Below, piece after piece: positions 28,053-38,638 of a stretch of 64,000 nucleotides of DNA. Position numbers and translations under genes: made by a program. The DNA is from Candidatus Merdivivens pullicola (GTDB taxonomy: Bacteria > Bacteroidota > Bacteroidia > Bacteroidales > UBA932): positions 1 to 64,000 of the forward strand of contig JADIMA010000040.1 of the NCBI GenBank assembly GCA_017694945.1, read 5' to 3'. Under the pieces are notes generated by a model, which made no database searches, was not told the origin of the DNA, and worked only from the letters and a program-made list of their open reading frames with translations. Positions within the stretch are counted from its first letter, which is position 1, and every line of letters begins with the position of its first letter.

Positions 28053-29993
28053 CCATTCGTCCGGGGAGGCATCGCTCGGCATCCTCCAGTCTCCACGTGG
28101 AGAGAGGGCTACCGAACCCACTTTAGGTGAATCGGGCATGCAGTTGCGTTTGAACTGCTGGGTGAAGAACCTTCTGATGAAGGTGCGCAGCCATTTTTCA
28201 ATGGTTTCGCTGTCGTATTTTCCGGAAAATGCGTGAACAGCGGTGTAGAGGATTTTTTCAGGGGTCTCTCCGAGACGCATGAAGTGGTAAAGGAAGAAAT
28301 CGTGCAGTTCGTAAGGCCCTATGATATCTTCGGTCTTCTGGCTTATTTCGCCTTTATCGCTTGCCGGAAGCAGTTCGGGGCTTATGGGAGTGTCGATGAT
28401 GTCGTAAATGATTTTACGGGCTTCCTGTTGTTTTCCGGGGATGGCTATGGATGCCATTCTGTTGTCGGCAATCCATTTTACCAGATGTATGACCAGGGTC
28501 TTCGGTATGCTTCCGTTGATGTTGTACATGGACATGTGGTCGCCGTTATATGTACACCATCCCAAGGCCGATTCGGACAAGTCTCCTGTTCCGATGACAA
28601 TGCCTCCGGTAAGATTGGCGATGTCCATGATGATCTGGGTCCTTTCCCGTGCCTGGGAGTTCTCGTATGCCGTGCCGCGATAGTCCTTTTCAAGTCCGAT
28701 GTCGGAAAAATGCTGTTCTACGGCGGAGGCTATGGGTATTTCCCTGGAGGAGATTCCCAGTGCCGCCATGAGGTCTGTAGCGTTGTTCTTCGTCCTTCCT
28801 GTCGTTCCGGGGCCCGGCATCGTCACTCCGATGATGTCTTTTCTGTCTTTTCCGAGAAAATCGTATGTGAGTGCCGTAATGAGCAGCGCGAGCGTACTGT
28901 CGAGTCCGCCGGATATGCCTATTACGGAAGTACGCGATTTGATTTTGTCTATTCTTGTCGCAAGACCGCAGACCTGGATTCCGATTATTTCCTCCATGCG
29001 TCTGTCCATTTCTTTGCCCGAAGGTATGAAAGGATGCTGGTCGATATGCCTTGAGAGACTTTGAGGATAGGCCGGGATTCCGAGTTCGATTGTTTCGTAC
29101 CCCTCCGTGAGCCTTGCGGTTACGCTGTCTTCCATATTGAATGACCCGGTTTTGCTCCGCATTGAAGATAGGAGTTCCAGGTCGGTGTCGGCGTAGGTTA
29201 TGGTTCCATTTTTATTGAAACGTTCGCCCGTGGCGATGATTTTTCCGTTTTCGGCTATCACGGTGTCGCCTGCAAATACCAGGTCGGAGGTGGACTCCCC
29301 GAAACCTGCCGATGCATAAATGTAGGATGATATGCAGCGTCCCGACTGCTGGGCAATCAGTTGCATCCTGTAATCGTGCTTGCCGGCAAGTTCGTTGCTT
29401 GCGGACGGGTTGGCGATGATGTCGGCGCCTGCCATGCATAAAATGGTCGAAGGCGGCAGGGGAGCCCACAGGTCTTCGCATATTTCCACGCCTATCGTGG
29501 CCTTGTCCAGACGGAAAAGGAATCCGGTGCCGAAGGGAATGCCTTCATTGCCGGCGTAAAATATCCTCTTGTTGGCGCTTAATCCTGCCGAGAACCATCT
29601 TTTTTCGTAGAATTCGCCATAATTCGGGATGTTGGACTTCGGTACTATTCCGGCAATCTTTCCGTTGAATATTACGATTGCGCAATTGAACAGCCGGTCG
29701 CAATATTTTACAGGCGCCCCGACTATTACGGCCGTTTTCATGCCGGATGTCGAGGCTGCTATTTCTGCTACTGACTTTTCCGCCGCGTCAAGCAGCCTTT
29801 TCTGATGGAACAGGTCTCCGCACGTGTAGCCTGTGACGGACAATTCGGGGAAAACCACAATGGCCGCATCGTTGGATGCTGCTTCATTGACGACGGCGAT
29901 TATCCTTTCGGCATTTTTTCCGCAATTGCCGAGTTCAACCGCCGGGGCGGCAGCCGCCACCCTGATATAACCGTGTCCGCCTATGTTTTCCAT
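28047..29993 (-). CDS. nadE: Glutamine-dependent NAD+ synthetase
   Basis: N-terminal nitrilase-like glutaminase domain plus SGGLDSTLALLI PP-loop, GTGDLSESALGWCTYNGDHMSMYN. Confidence 0.96.
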   Translation of the reverse strand: MENIGGHGYIRVAAAAPAVELGNCGKNAERIIAVVNEAASNDAAIVVFPELSVTGYTCGDLFHQKRLLDAAEKSVAEIAASTSGMKTAVIVGAPVKYCDRLFNCAIVIFNGKIAGIVPKSNIPNYGEFYEKRWFSAGLSANKRIFYAGNEGIPFGTGFLFRLDKATIGVEICEDLWAPLPPSTILCMAGADIIANPSASNELAGKHDYRMQLIAQQSGRCISSYIYASAGFGESTSDLVFAGDTVIAENGKIIATGERFNKNGTITYADTDLELLSSMRSKTGSFNMEDSVTARLTEGYETIELGIPAYPQSLSRHIDQHPFIPSGKEMDRRMEEIIGIQVCGLATRIDKIKSRTSVIGISGGLDSTLALLITALTYDFLGKDRKDIIGVTMPGPGTTGRTKNNATDLMAALGISSREIPIASAVEQHFSDIGLEKDYRGTAYENSQARERTQIIMDIANLTGGIVIGTGDLSESALGWCTYNGDHMSMYNINGSIPKTLVIHLVKWIADNRMASIAIPGKQQEARKIIYDIIDTPISPELLPASDKGEISQKTEDIIGPYELHDFFLYHFMRLGETPEKILYTAVHAFSGKYDSETIEKWLRTFIRRFFTQQFKRNCMPDSPKVGSVALSPRGDWRMPSDASPDEWL

Positions 29994-30005
29994 TACGCAG
30001 AAGTG

Positions 30006-30347
30006 CTACAGTTCGTCGAAATCGACATTTGAAAAATCATTCCCCTGTTCTTCCTTGGTTTCCGGGGCGAGATTCCTGATATATTCTATCACTTCTTCCA
30101 GTCCCTGGGCGAATTTTTCAAAATCTTCCTTGTACAGGAAAATCTTGTGTTTGTCGTAAGTGGCCCTTCCTCCGAAGTCCATTTTCCGTTTGCTTTCGGT
30201 GATGGTGATGTAATAATCATTTCCTTTCGTGGCCTTGACATCAAAGAAATATGTGCGTTTTCCGGCCCTTATAGGTTTTGAAAAAACATCGTCGCTTCCA
30301 CGTTCTGTCGCCGCAGTATTATCGGTCTCGTCAAAATACATTTTCAA
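30006..30347 (-). CDS. DUF3276 / PUR-alpha-like nucleic-acid-binding protein
   Basis: SKPIRAGKRTYFFDVKATKGNDYYITITESKRK...HKIFLYKEDFEKF. Confidence 0.88.
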   Translation of the reverse strand: MKMYFDETDNTAATERGSDDVFSKPIRAGKRTYFFDVKATKGNDYYITITESKRKMDFGGRATYDKHKIFLYKEDFEKFAQGLEEVIEYIRNLAPETKEEQGNDFSNVDFDEL

Positions 30348-30398
30348 AAAAATTTATTAAATCTTCGCGAAGATAAATTATTTTCTTGATAAGAGTGC

Positions 30399-30406
30399 TA
30401 TATTTG
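30399..30406 (+). promoter_or_regulatory. -7 element TATATTTG for nusB operon
   Basis: TATATTTG about 20 nt before the start codon. Confidence 0.5.
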
Positions 30407-30426
30407 CAAAAATTTATTGACAAGAA

Positions 30427-31386
30427 ATGCTAAACAGACGTATTTTGCGCGTTAAAGCCTTCAAAGTGTTGTATGGCAATGTATATTCGGGCTCGAAATC
30501 TATCGTCGCCGCAGAAAAGGAATTGCTCATGTCGTGTGAGAAATGCAGGGATCTTTATCTGTTTATGCTTAATCTTTCAAGGGCATTGAGGGCGGCCGAA
30601 GGCGAGTCTCTTACATCGAGGAAGAACAAACTGGTGCCTACCGAAGAAGACCTGAATCCGAATACGAAATTTTTCGACAACCGTTTTACCGAAATACTTG
30701 GAAACAACGTGGATTTCGTCAAGATCTGCGAAAAGAAAGGGCTTGTCTGGACGGAGTACGACTCTTTTGTGCGCCGTCTGCTGAAAACCGTGTCGGGGCG
30801 TGATTATTTCCGGGAATACATGGATTCCGAGGTCTGCTCGCTTGCCGAGGACTGCGACCTTTTCGTGAAGATTTATGAAAACGAGTTGGAGGACAATGAA
30901 GACTTGCAGCAGATTCTTGAAGACATGTCGGTGTATTGGATAGATGATCTGGGCTATGTCCTCGGGATGATTATCCGGACTCTGAAGTCTCTGAAGAAAG
31001 GTGAAACCTTTTCCGTTCCTCCCGTTTTCCAGGGCGTCGGCGGTGTCGATGAGGATGTCGAGGACGACAGGGCCTATGCCTTGAAACTGATTGATTATGC
31101 AATGGCCAATTACGACACTCTTTTCAGGCAGATTTCGGAAAGCACGAAAAACTGGGATTCAGACAGGCTGGTGTCCACCGACATAGTTCTGATCGTCACA
31201 GGTCTTTCAGAGGCCATCGCCTTTCCGAGCATCCCCGTAAAGGTGACGATTAACGAATATGTGGAGATATCCAAATATTACAGTACCTCCAACAGCCGCG
31301 TGTTTGTGAACGGCCTTCTGGACAGGCTTATCCAGAAAGGGCTCGAGGATGGCACCATAGTGAAAAGCGGCAAGGGGCTTTTGTAA
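30427..31386 (+). CDS. nusB: Transcription antitermination protein NusB
   Basis: MLNRRILRVKAFKVLYG ... NRVFVNGLLDRLIQK-type C-terminus as in long Bacteroidota NusB. Confidence 0.9.
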   Translation: MLNRRILRVKAFKVLYGNVYSGSKSIVAAEKELLMSCEKCRDLYLFMLNLSRALRAAEGESLTSRKNKLVPTEEDLNPNTKFFDNRFTEILGNNVDFVKICEKKGLVWTEYDSFVRRLLKTVSGRDYFREYMDSEVCSLAEDCDLFVKIYENELEDNEDLQQILEDMSVYWIDDLGYVLGMIIRTLKSLKKGETFSVPPVFQGVGGVDEDVEDDRAYALKLIDYAMANYDTLFRQISESTKNWDSDRLVSTDIVLIVTGLSEAIAFPSIPVKVTINEYVEISKYYSTSNSRVFVNGLLDRLIQKGLEDGTIVKSGKGLL

Positions 31387-31426
31387 ACGAAGAGCAATTG
31401 ATTATTAACTTAATATTATTTTTAAA

Positions 31427-31738
31427 ATGAATTTTTTGACATTACTTCAGGCGTCATCCGGACAAAGCGGCAGCGGTTGGATGTCCATAGCCATGATCGT
31501 ACTCATTTTCGTAGTGATGTATTTCTTCATGATTCGTCCGCAGCAGAAAAAACAGAAGGAGCTCAACCAGTTCCGTGCTTCCTTGAAAAAAGGTGACAAG
31601 ATTGTGACCGTGGGCGGCATCTATGGCGTGGTTTCAGAAGTCAGGGATGACAAACTGGTCGTGGAAATTGACTCTAACGTGAAAATCCTTGTGGACAAGT
31701 CGGCGGTCGTAAAGGATATGGCCGACACTCAGAGATAA
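31427..31738 (+). CDS. yajC: Preprotein translocase subunit YajC
   Basis: VVMYFFMIRPQQKKQKELNQFRASLKKGDKIVTVGGIYGVV. Confidence 0.95.
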   Translation: MNFLTLLQASSGQSGSGWMSIAMIVLIFVVMYFFMIRPQQKKQKELNQFRASLKKGDKIVTVGGIYGVVSEVRDDKLVVEIDSNVKILVDKSAVVKDMADTQR

Positions 31739-31748
31739 TTGCAGGGAA

Positions 31749-32717
31749 ATGTTCAGGAATCTCATAAGAAGATTCAAAAATAGAGAGAGGAGGGATTGGC
31801 ATGTATTGTTGTTGTCCCTCCTTTTGGCCTTTTTCGTGTGGCTGATTTATACTTTGTCCGGGGAATATTCGGCTTTTCTCGAATACGAACTTGTTGCACG
31901 TTCGGAAATCCCGGGCCATTCTGACAAGTCTTCTACTTCGGCCACCATGATTATAAGAGGGAAGGCGAACGGTTTCTATATAATTCGCCGCAGGATTTAC
32001 AAGTCGGTGCCGATGGAGATTCAGGTGTCCCCTGAATTGTGGAAGAAATCGGAAACAGACGATGAACTGTATTATCTTACGGAAGACGCCTTGAGGGAAC
32101 TCATGCCGTCGATAGGCCTGCAGAATATAGAACTCGAATATTTCGTGACGAGCCGTCTTGAATTCCGCTTCATGGAGGAGGAGTACAAAAAAGTCCCGGT
32201 TATACCCAATGTAATGGCTACTTTCCGTCCTCAGTACATGCAGACAGGGGATGTAAGGGTGGAGCCGGATTCCGTCCTGGTATATGGCGCGGCGGCTGAT
32301 TTGTCAAGGGTGAACTATGTGAATACGGAGGCGGTTTATGCCGACAACCTCAATGCCGATGAGGACGGGGTCACTTCTCTGATATCTCCGAACGGCCTCA
32401 GACTGTCGGAAAAACTCGTGCATTATTCCATTTCTGTTTCCAGATATGTCGAGATGAAGACCCAGGTGCAACTGTCGGTAGCCAATCTTCCGGCAGGGGA
32501 GAGGGCGCTTCTGCTCCCTTCGCGTGTTACAGTCATTTATCGCGTACCGTTCCCTTATCAGAATCCGGATGATCTCGGTTTTTCTGCAGGCATAGACTAT
32601 AACGATGTTTCGAGAATGAGCGGGATGGAGATGCCCGTAAGGCTTTTCAGTGCGCCGGAAGGTGTGCTTTCCTACAGATTCGAGCCGGCCACAGTTGATT
32701 TTATCGAACATGAATAG
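31749..32717 (+). CDS. YbbR-like domain protein (CdaR-like)
   Basis: N-terminal TM then YbbR-like repeats; located between yajC and coaE. Confidence 0.75.
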   Translation: MFRNLIRRFKNRERRDWHVLLLSLLLAFFVWLIYTLSGEYSAFLEYELVARSEIPGHSDKSSTSATMIIRGKANGFYIIRRRIYKSVPMEIQVSPELWKKSETDDELYYLTEDALRELMPSIGLQNIELEYFVTSRLEFRFMEEEYKKVPVIPNVMATFRPQYMQTGDVRVEPDSVLVYGAAADLSRVNYVNTEAVYADNLNADEDGVTSLISPNGLRLSEKLVHYSISVSRYVEMKTQVQLSVANLPAGERALLLPSRVTVIYRVPFPYQNPDDLGFSAGIDYNDVSRMSGMEMPVRLFSAPEGVLSYRFEPATVDFIEHE

Positions 32718-33309
32718 CGGGTGCAGCGTGCTTGCCGTGACTGGCGGGATAGGAGCCGGGAAAAGTCACGTGTGCCGGATTTTTTCTTCAAGGCACGGTA
32801 TTCCGGTATATGATTCGGATTCGCATGCCAAATCTTTGTACGATACTGATCCAGTCCTGTTGGACAAGGTCAGGATGATTGCCGGCAATGACATAATTTC
32901 CGGCGACGGGAAACTTCTGCGTTCCGTGCTTGCAGCAAAGATATTCAATGACGCTTCCATGCTTTCGCGTGTGGAGGCGGAGGTGTTTCCCGCCGTGATG
33001 CGGGATTTTTACAACTGGAAGGCCCGTGTGGAAGGCTCAGTGCGTTTTGTCATAATAGAGTCGGCCATCTTCCTTGCAAAGCCTATTCTTTATCCCATGG
33101 CGGATAAAGTGCTTTACGTTGACGCCCCTTTGGAATTGAGGATAGCGCGTGTAATGCGTCGCGACGGCGTCGCGCGTGATGCGGTATTCGAGCGGATTTC
33201 AAACCAGCCTCCGGTCGATCTGTCGAATGCTTCCTGGATTATTGATACTTCTCTCGGACAGGAAAGCATAGAAAAATCAGTCGAGGACATAGTGGCTTCC
33301 TTTTCATGA
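32710..33309 (+). CDS. coaE: Dephospho-CoA kinase (start probably MNSGCS at 32710, overlapping ybbR)
   Basis: LAVTGGIGAGKSHVCRIFSSRHGIPVYDSDSHAKSLY. Confidence 0.93.
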   Translation: MNSGCSVLAVTGGIGAGKSHVCRIFSSRHGIPVYDSDSHAKSLYDTDPVLLDKVRMIAGNDIISGDGKLLRSVLAAKIFNDASMLSRVEAEVFPAVMRDFYNWKARVEGSVRFVIIESAIFLAKPILYPMADKVLYVDAPLELRIARVMRRDGVARDAVFERISNQPPVDLSNASWIIDTSLGQESIEKSVEDIVASFS

Positions 33310-33390
33310 AGAATAGCCGGATATGCCTTATTCGGGACACGGCACGGCTATGGAAATATCGGGGTGATTTTGCGGATAATCAATAAAAAA
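33305..33390. repeat. Internally deleted copy C of the dispersed palindromic repeat
   Basis: GAAGAATAGCCGGATATGCCTTATTCGGGACACG aligns to arm GAAGAATAAGCGGATACGCCTTCTTTGGGCCACG of copy B (reverse complement), followed by tip GGGGTGATTTTGCGGATAATCAATAAAAAAA. Confidence 0.7.
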
Positions 33391-33429
33391 ACACTGTTCC
33401 ATGCGGAGCCGCCCGGAACAGTGTTTTTT
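33385..33429. terminator. Bidirectional terminator between convergent coaE and nuoN
   Basis: AAAAAACACTGTTCC-atgcggagccgccc-GGAACAGTGTTTTTT, 15-bp perfect stem. Confidence 0.88.
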
Positions 33430-33443
33430 ATGCGATGTCGTGG

Positions 33444-34883
33444 TTACATCCCGAATGAGAACATGTTGATGCAGTCATATACCGAACTTACTATACCAAG
33501 CGCAAGTACGCCGCAAAGGCAGATTGCCAGGCCGATTCGGGTGCTGCAATCGCTTTTGAACGCTGCTATCGGGCTGTCGTTCTTGTTAATGAACATTGCT
33601 TTCACAACAAGCAGGTAGTAGTAGAGTGAAATCACCGTGTTGATAAGGGCGATGAAGACAAGTACGTGGAAGCCCTGTTCGAATGCGGCTGCAAATATGA
33701 AGAATTTTGAGAAGAACCCGGCGAATGGAGGTATTCCGGCCAATGAGAACAATGCAAGCATCATGATGACTGCAAGTTTCGGGTTGGTCTTGTAGAGTCC
33801 GTTGTAGTCGTCCATTCCCACCTTTCCGCCGCTGTTCTGCTCTACCGTGCCGATTACTCCGAACGCGGCAAGATTTGCAGCAAGATATACAAGTACGTAG
33901 AATATGAGAGATGTCATGCCGATCGCACTGCCGCTTATTACGGCGAGCATGATGTATCCTGCCTGGGAAATGGATGAAAACGCAAGGAAGCGTTTAAGGT
34001 TTTTCTGCCGTATGGCGAAGAGGTTGGCTACAGTGATACTGAGGACAATCACTATCCAAAGCATCAGTTGCCAGTCCTTGACCATCGGTGCGAATACCTT
34101 CATCAGCACCACCATCAGTGCGAAGGATGCTGCTCCTTTGGATATTACCGACAGGTATGATGTCACCGATGTAGGGGCTCCCTGGTATGTGTCGGCTGTC
34201 CAGAGATGGAAAGGCACAAGCGAAATCTTGAAGCCCAGGCCGGAGAAGAAGAACACCATTGCCATTATCTGGAGCGCGCTGCCGTCTATCTTTGAAACCA
34301 TGTCGTCGAAATACAGGGTTCCGCATGTGCCGTAGAAAAACGATATGCCGAAGAGCATCAGTCCGCTTGCGAACAGTGCGCTTAGGATGTATTTGGCACC
34401 TGCTTCGGCCGAGTTGTTCTTGTACTTGTCAAAGGCTACAAGGCAGGCCATAGGTACCGACGCCAGTTCCATCCCTATGAAAAACATCAGGAAATGTCCT
34501 GCGCTTATCATGAAATACATGCCGAGGAGGGTGGACAGCGTAAGCACATAGAACTCCCCTCTCTTGAACTCGGTGTCTTCGCGCCTGAGCCAACTGTCAG
34601 CCTGTAGAAAGACAATCAGGGTTCCTGCGGCGAGTATGCCTTTTACTATGTTGAATATCGGCGTATATACGAACATGCCGCCGAAGATTTCACCTTCGCC
34701 GCTGTTGTACGGAACTATTGTGGCGGCAACGAAAACAGCCATCAGCACGCACATCAGAGGATGGAAAAAGCGGCGTCCGCGTTTTCCGGCAATCAAATCA
34801 TAAAGGAAAGCCAGTATTATGACCGCTATTAGGGCGATTTCCGCATACATGTATGTGAATATCTGTGAAAGGTCTATATTCAT
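33444..34883 (-). CDS. nuoN: NADH-quinone oxidoreductase subunit N
   Basis: Proton-pump antiporter-like subunit at the end of the nuo operon. Confidence 0.93.
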   Translation of the reverse strand: MNIDLSQIFTYMYAEIALIAVIILAFLYDLIAGKRGRRFFHPLMCVLMAVFVAATIVPYNSGEGEIFGGMFVYTPIFNIVKGILAAGTLIVFLQADSWLRREDTEFKRGEFYVLTLSTLLGMYFMISAGHFLMFFIGMELASVPMACLVAFDKYKNNSAEAGAKYILSALFASGLMLFGISFFYGTCGTLYFDDMVSKIDGSALQIMAMVFFFSGLGFKISLVPFHLWTADTYQGAPTSVTSYLSVISKGAASFALMVVLMKVFAPMVKDWQLMLWIVIVLSITVANLFAIRQKNLKRFLAFSSISQAGYIMLAVISGSAIGMTSLIFYVLVYLAANLAAFGVIGTVEQNSGGKVGMDDYNGLYKTNPKLAVIMMLALFSLAGIPPFAGFFSKFFIFAAAFEQGFHVLVFIALINTVISLYYYLLVVKAMFINKNDSPIAAFKSDCSTRIGLAICLCGVLALGIVSSVYDCINMFSFGM

Positions 34884-34884
34884 T

Positions 34885-36369
34885 TTAATTCAGGATATGA
34901 GAGATTATACTTGTTACGCTGCTGCTTATCATGTCGTTCATCCAGATAGGGTAGAGGCCGAGGCCTGCAATGGCTATCACCAGAACCGTGACGGCTATCC
35001 TTTCGTCCCATGTGGCATCCTTGAGTTTGAGATGCTCTGGGTTGCTGCATGTGCCGTAAAGGATTTTGCCTACAAGACGGAGGATATAAACGGCTGTAAT
35101 CACAATCAAGGTGCAGGCGATTATCGTCACCACCCTGTGGAAAGTGTCATGGTTCATGAATGCTCCGTTGAAGATGGTCATTTCAGCAACGAAACCGCTG
35201 AAGCCAGGAAGTCCGAGGTTCGCAAGTCCGGCGATGACATAGCCGACTGAAAGGAACGGCATTATCTTCATTAGGCCGCTCAGTTCCCTTATGTCCCTTG
35301 TGTGTGTTCTGCCGTATATCATTCCGATGAGGGCGAAAAACAGCGCCGTCATCAGGCCGTGGCTGAGCATCTGAAGTACGGCTCCGGTTGCTGCCGTAGT
35401 GTTCATCATGAGTATCGCGAACAGTACAAGTCCGCAGTGGGATACCGACGAATAGGCGTTGATGTACTTGAGGTCGGTCTGCACGCATGCCGAAAACGCC
35501 CCATATACCACTGAAATCGTCGTAAGTATGATGAATATCCAACTGAGTTGCTGTGAGGCTTCGGGAAGCAGATACATCGCTACGCGGAAGCATCCGTAGC
35601 CTCCGAGTTTCATCAACACTCCGGCGTGGAGCATCGAGACTGCCGTAGGCGCCGATGCGTGGCCGTCCGGACTCCATGTGTGGAACGGGAACAGGGCGCC
35701 GAGTACTCCGAAACCGATAAAGACGATCGGGAACCATATTCTCTGGAGAGAAAGCGGTATATTGTGCAACTGGGCTATTTCGTTAATGTTCATCGTGCTC
35801 GCACCCGAACCGAAATATATTCCGAGTATGCTTATCAATATCAGTGCAGAACCTCCCATGAGCATCAGAGTCAGTTTCATTGCCGAATATTCTTTCTTGC
35901 CGCTTCCCCATACTCCGATGAGCAGGTACATCGGTATCAATGCGACTTCGTAGAACATGAACATCGTGAAGAGGTCGAGCGATATGAAAAATCCGAAAAC
36001 GCCTACGCTGAGCAGGCAGAACCACATGAAAAACTCTTTTACCTGGGATTCCATGCGCCATGAGGCGAATGTGCCGGTGAACACTATGATGGTTGAAAGC
36101 AGTATCATTGCCACCGATATGCCGTCCACGCCGACCGAATAGTGTATGTTGAGCGGTTCGTACCACATCATGCTGTCCGTGAACAGCATTTCCGCCGTCT
36201 GCCCGTCGGCCCTCATCCCGAGATAGGCGAAAACCAGATATACGGCAAGAGCCAGCAATATGGACGAACCGGCTACCATGACCGTGCGTATCTGCTTGAG
36301 ATTTTTAGATATCCACAATCCGAGCATCATCAACAGGGGGATTGCCGGAAAAAGTGACAAAATATTCAT
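34885..36369 (-). CDS. nuoM: NADH-quinone oxidoreductase subunit M
   Basis: [31 protein letters not shown]. Confidence 0.95.
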   Translation of the reverse strand: MNILSLFPAIPLLMMLGLWISKNLKQIRTVMVAGSSILLALAVYLVFAYLGMRADGQTAEMLFTDSMMWYEPLNIHYSVGVDGISVAMILLSTIIVFTGTFASWRMESQVKEFFMWFCLLSVGVFGFFISLDLFTMFMFYEVALIPMYLLIGVWGSGKKEYSAMKLTLMLMGGSALILISILGIYFGSGASTMNINEIAQLHNIPLSLQRIWFPIVFIGFGVLGALFPFHTWSPDGHASAPTAVSMLHAGVLMKLGGYGCFRVAMYLLPEASQQLSWIFIILTTISVVYGAFSACVQTDLKYINAYSSVSHCGLVLFAILMMNTTAATGAVLQMLSHGLMTALFFALIGMIYGRTHTRDIRELSGLMKIMPFLSVGYVIAGLANLGLPGFSGFVAEMTIFNGAFMNHDTFHRVVTIIACTLIVITAVYILRLVGKILYGTCSNPEHLKLKDATWDERIAVTVLVIAIAGLGLYPIWMNDMISSSVTSIISHILN

Positions 36370-36391
36370 AGTCCAATGTCAGTTTTATCAG

Positions 36392-38281
36392 TTAAAATAA
36401 TAACAGGATGACCGTAAGTCCGAGTGCTCCGCCCAGGAACCAGATCGTATATTTCTGGATGTTTCCGCTCTGCATCTGGCGTATGGCCCGGGATGCGGAC
36501 TCTGTTCCTTTGCCCAGCAGGTTCATGAAGCCGTCAACGACATGCCTGTCGAACCAGGCGATAGGGGTTGAGATGCAGGCGAAGATAATCCTGTGGGTTA
36601 TGAACTGGTATATCTCGTCTATGTAGAACCTGTTGTATGCGGCCTTGTGGAGTCCGCTGAAATGCGAGGCAAGGCCGTCCGCGACCTTCCTGTCTTCTCT
36701 CAGGTACATCCATGTGGCAAGTGCTATTCCGATGACGGCGACGCAGAGGCTGATGCCGGCCACTGTCCAGTCGATGTGGATATGATAGGCCTGGCCGCTG
36801 CTGCTGATGAATTCCCCGAAAGGTATCCAGCCGGCCACCAAGGTGACTGCTGCAAGGAATATCAGCGGTATGGTCATGGAGAACGGCGCTTCGTGAGGCC
36901 TGTGCTCTGCATGCAGTTCCTTGTTCTCCTTTCCCCAGAATATGCTGTAATAAAGCCTGAACATGTAAAATGCGGTAAGACCTGCAATGAATGTCATCAG
37001 CGCACCCATCCACGGGCTGAATTGGAAGCAGGCGGCAAGTATCTCGTCTTTGGAGAAGAAGCCGCTCAGCGGCCATATCCCGGCGATTGCAAGGCATGCT
37101 ATCAGGAAGGTGACATGAGTTACGGGCATGTATTTCCTCAGGCCTCCCATGGCCGACATTTCGTTGGAATGCACGGCGTGGATGATGCAGCCTGCACCGA
37201 GGAAGAGCAGGGCCTTGAACATTGCATGTGTGAAAAGATGGAACATGGAAGCCATGTATCCGAGCCCGCCTTCATGAGGGTCTGCCGATGTGCAGACTCC
37301 CAGTGCGACTATCATGAAACCTATCTGGGAAATGGTACTGAAGGCCAGCACCCTTTTTATGTCGCTTTGGACACAGGCTACGATGGCTGCATACAAGGCT
37401 GTGAATGCGCCTACATACGCTGTAATGTGCAGGACATCGGGTGCGTATCCTATGAACAGAGGGAACATCCTTGCAACCAGATAGACTCCTGCAACAACCA
37501 TTGTTGCTGCGTGGATGAGTGCCGAAACCGGCGTAGGGCCTTCCATTGCGTCAGGCAGCCAGATATGCAGCGGGAACATGGCGCTCTTTCCGGCGCCTCC
37601 GATGAACATCAGGCCGAGAGCGAGGGGAAGCATGGTTTTGGCAATGCCGTATGCTTCCGTGTCGGCTGTGAATGAGAATGTGCCTGTATAATATCCGAAA
37701 ATCAGTATTCCTATCAGGAAGCCGAGGTCTGCGAACCTTGTTACGATGAAGGCTTTCTTCGAAGCGGCTATCGCTTCTTTCTTTGTATAGTAGAAGCCTA
37801 TCAGCAGGTAGGAACTGACACCGACGAGTTCCCAGAATATGTACATCTGGAATATGTTGGTTGCGACAACGAGGCCCAGCATGCTCATAGTGAACAGGGA
37901 AAGGAATGCGTAGTATCTTTGGAATCCGCGCTCTCCTTTCATGTAGCCGAACGAATATATGTGAACCATCAATGAGACTGTGGAAATGACAATCAGCATC
38001 ATCACAGATATAGGGTCGAGCATGAAGCCTATGTCTATGTGGAGGCTTTCAGTAAAAGGCAGCCAGACGGTGTTCCATGCAATCTCTGTCGGGAATACCC
38101 CCGATGCGTCACGCCCTGCGCCGAAATACGATACGGCAGTCCAGTAACTGAGTGCCGCAACCGCTGCCGTTACAATCGTACCGATCCACCCGGCGACGGA
38201 AGGTTTGAGTTTGGTCCCGAGCAGGCCGATGAGGATGAAGCTCAGAAACGGAAGTAAAAGTATCAGAATCGTATATTCCAT
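36392..38281 (-). CDS. nuoL: NADH-quinone oxidoreductase subunit L
   Basis: FPLHIWLPDAMEGPTPVSALIHAATMVVAGVYLVARM. Confidence 0.96.
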   Translation of the reverse strand: MEYTILILLLPFLSFILIGLLGTKLKPSVAGWIGTIVTAAVAALSYWTAVSYFGAGRDASGVFPTEIAWNTVWLPFTESLHIDIGFMLDPISVMMLIVISTVSLMVHIYSFGYMKGERGFQRYYAFLSLFTMSMLGLVVATNIFQMYIFWELVGVSSYLLIGFYYTKKEAIAASKKAFIVTRFADLGFLIGILIFGYYTGTFSFTADTEAYGIAKTMLPLALGLMFIGGAGKSAMFPLHIWLPDAMEGPTPVSALIHAATMVVAGVYLVARMFPLFIGYAPDVLHITAYVGAFTALYAAIVACVQSDIKRVLAFSTISQIGFMIVALGVCTSADPHEGGLGYMASMFHLFTHAMFKALLFLGAGCIIHAVHSNEMSAMGGLRKYMPVTHVTFLIACLAIAGIWPLSGFFSKDEILAACFQFSPWMGALMTFIAGLTAFYMFRLYYSIFWGKENKELHAEHRPHEAPFSMTIPLIFLAAVTLVAGWIPFGEFISSSGQAYHIHIDWTVAGISLCVAVIGIALATWMYLREDRKVADGLASHFSGLHKAAYNRFYIDEIYQFITHRIIFACISTPIAWFDRHVVDGFMNLLGKGTESASRAIRQMQSGNIQKYTIWFLGGALGLTVILLLF

Positions 38282-38305
38282 AATATCGTTTTTCCTTTGT
38301 TGACG

Positions 38306-38614
38306 TTACCACTTCATGTTTTTCAGGTTCTTTACCTGAATGTTGCGCACGTTGCGGTAAATATTGATGATGATGGCTATCGCTACAGCCGTTTCTGCCG
38401 CGCTTATTCCGATGGCGAACATGGTGAAGAAAAATCCTTCAAGTTGTCCGGGGAAGAGGAATTTGTTGAAAACCGCGAAATTGATATCGACGGAGTTCAG
38501 CATGAGTTCCACCGAAATCAGCATGGCCAGCAGGTTGCGCCTGGTGAAAAAACCGTATATTCCGACAAACATCATTATCGTCGAGACTATCAGGTAATAT
38601 TCCATTGGTATCAT
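38306..38614 (-). CDS. nuoK: NADH-quinone oxidoreductase subunit K
   Basis: 102-aa subunit, RRNLLAMLISVELMLNSVDINF, AAETAVAIAIII. Confidence 0.95.
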   Translation of the reverse strand: MIPMEYYLIVSTIMMFVGIYGFFTRRNLLAMLISVELMLNSVDINFAVFNKFLFPGQLEGFFFTMFAIGISAAETAVAIAIIINIYRNVRNIQVKNLKNMKW

Positions 38615-38638
38615 AATGAATCCTATTTTTATCTGTTT

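Noticed and set aside
36593-37675. 360-aa plus-strand ORF rich in Cys/His/Tyr
   Set aside because: Antisense to nuoL; composition is an artefact of reading TM-coding DNA in reverse.
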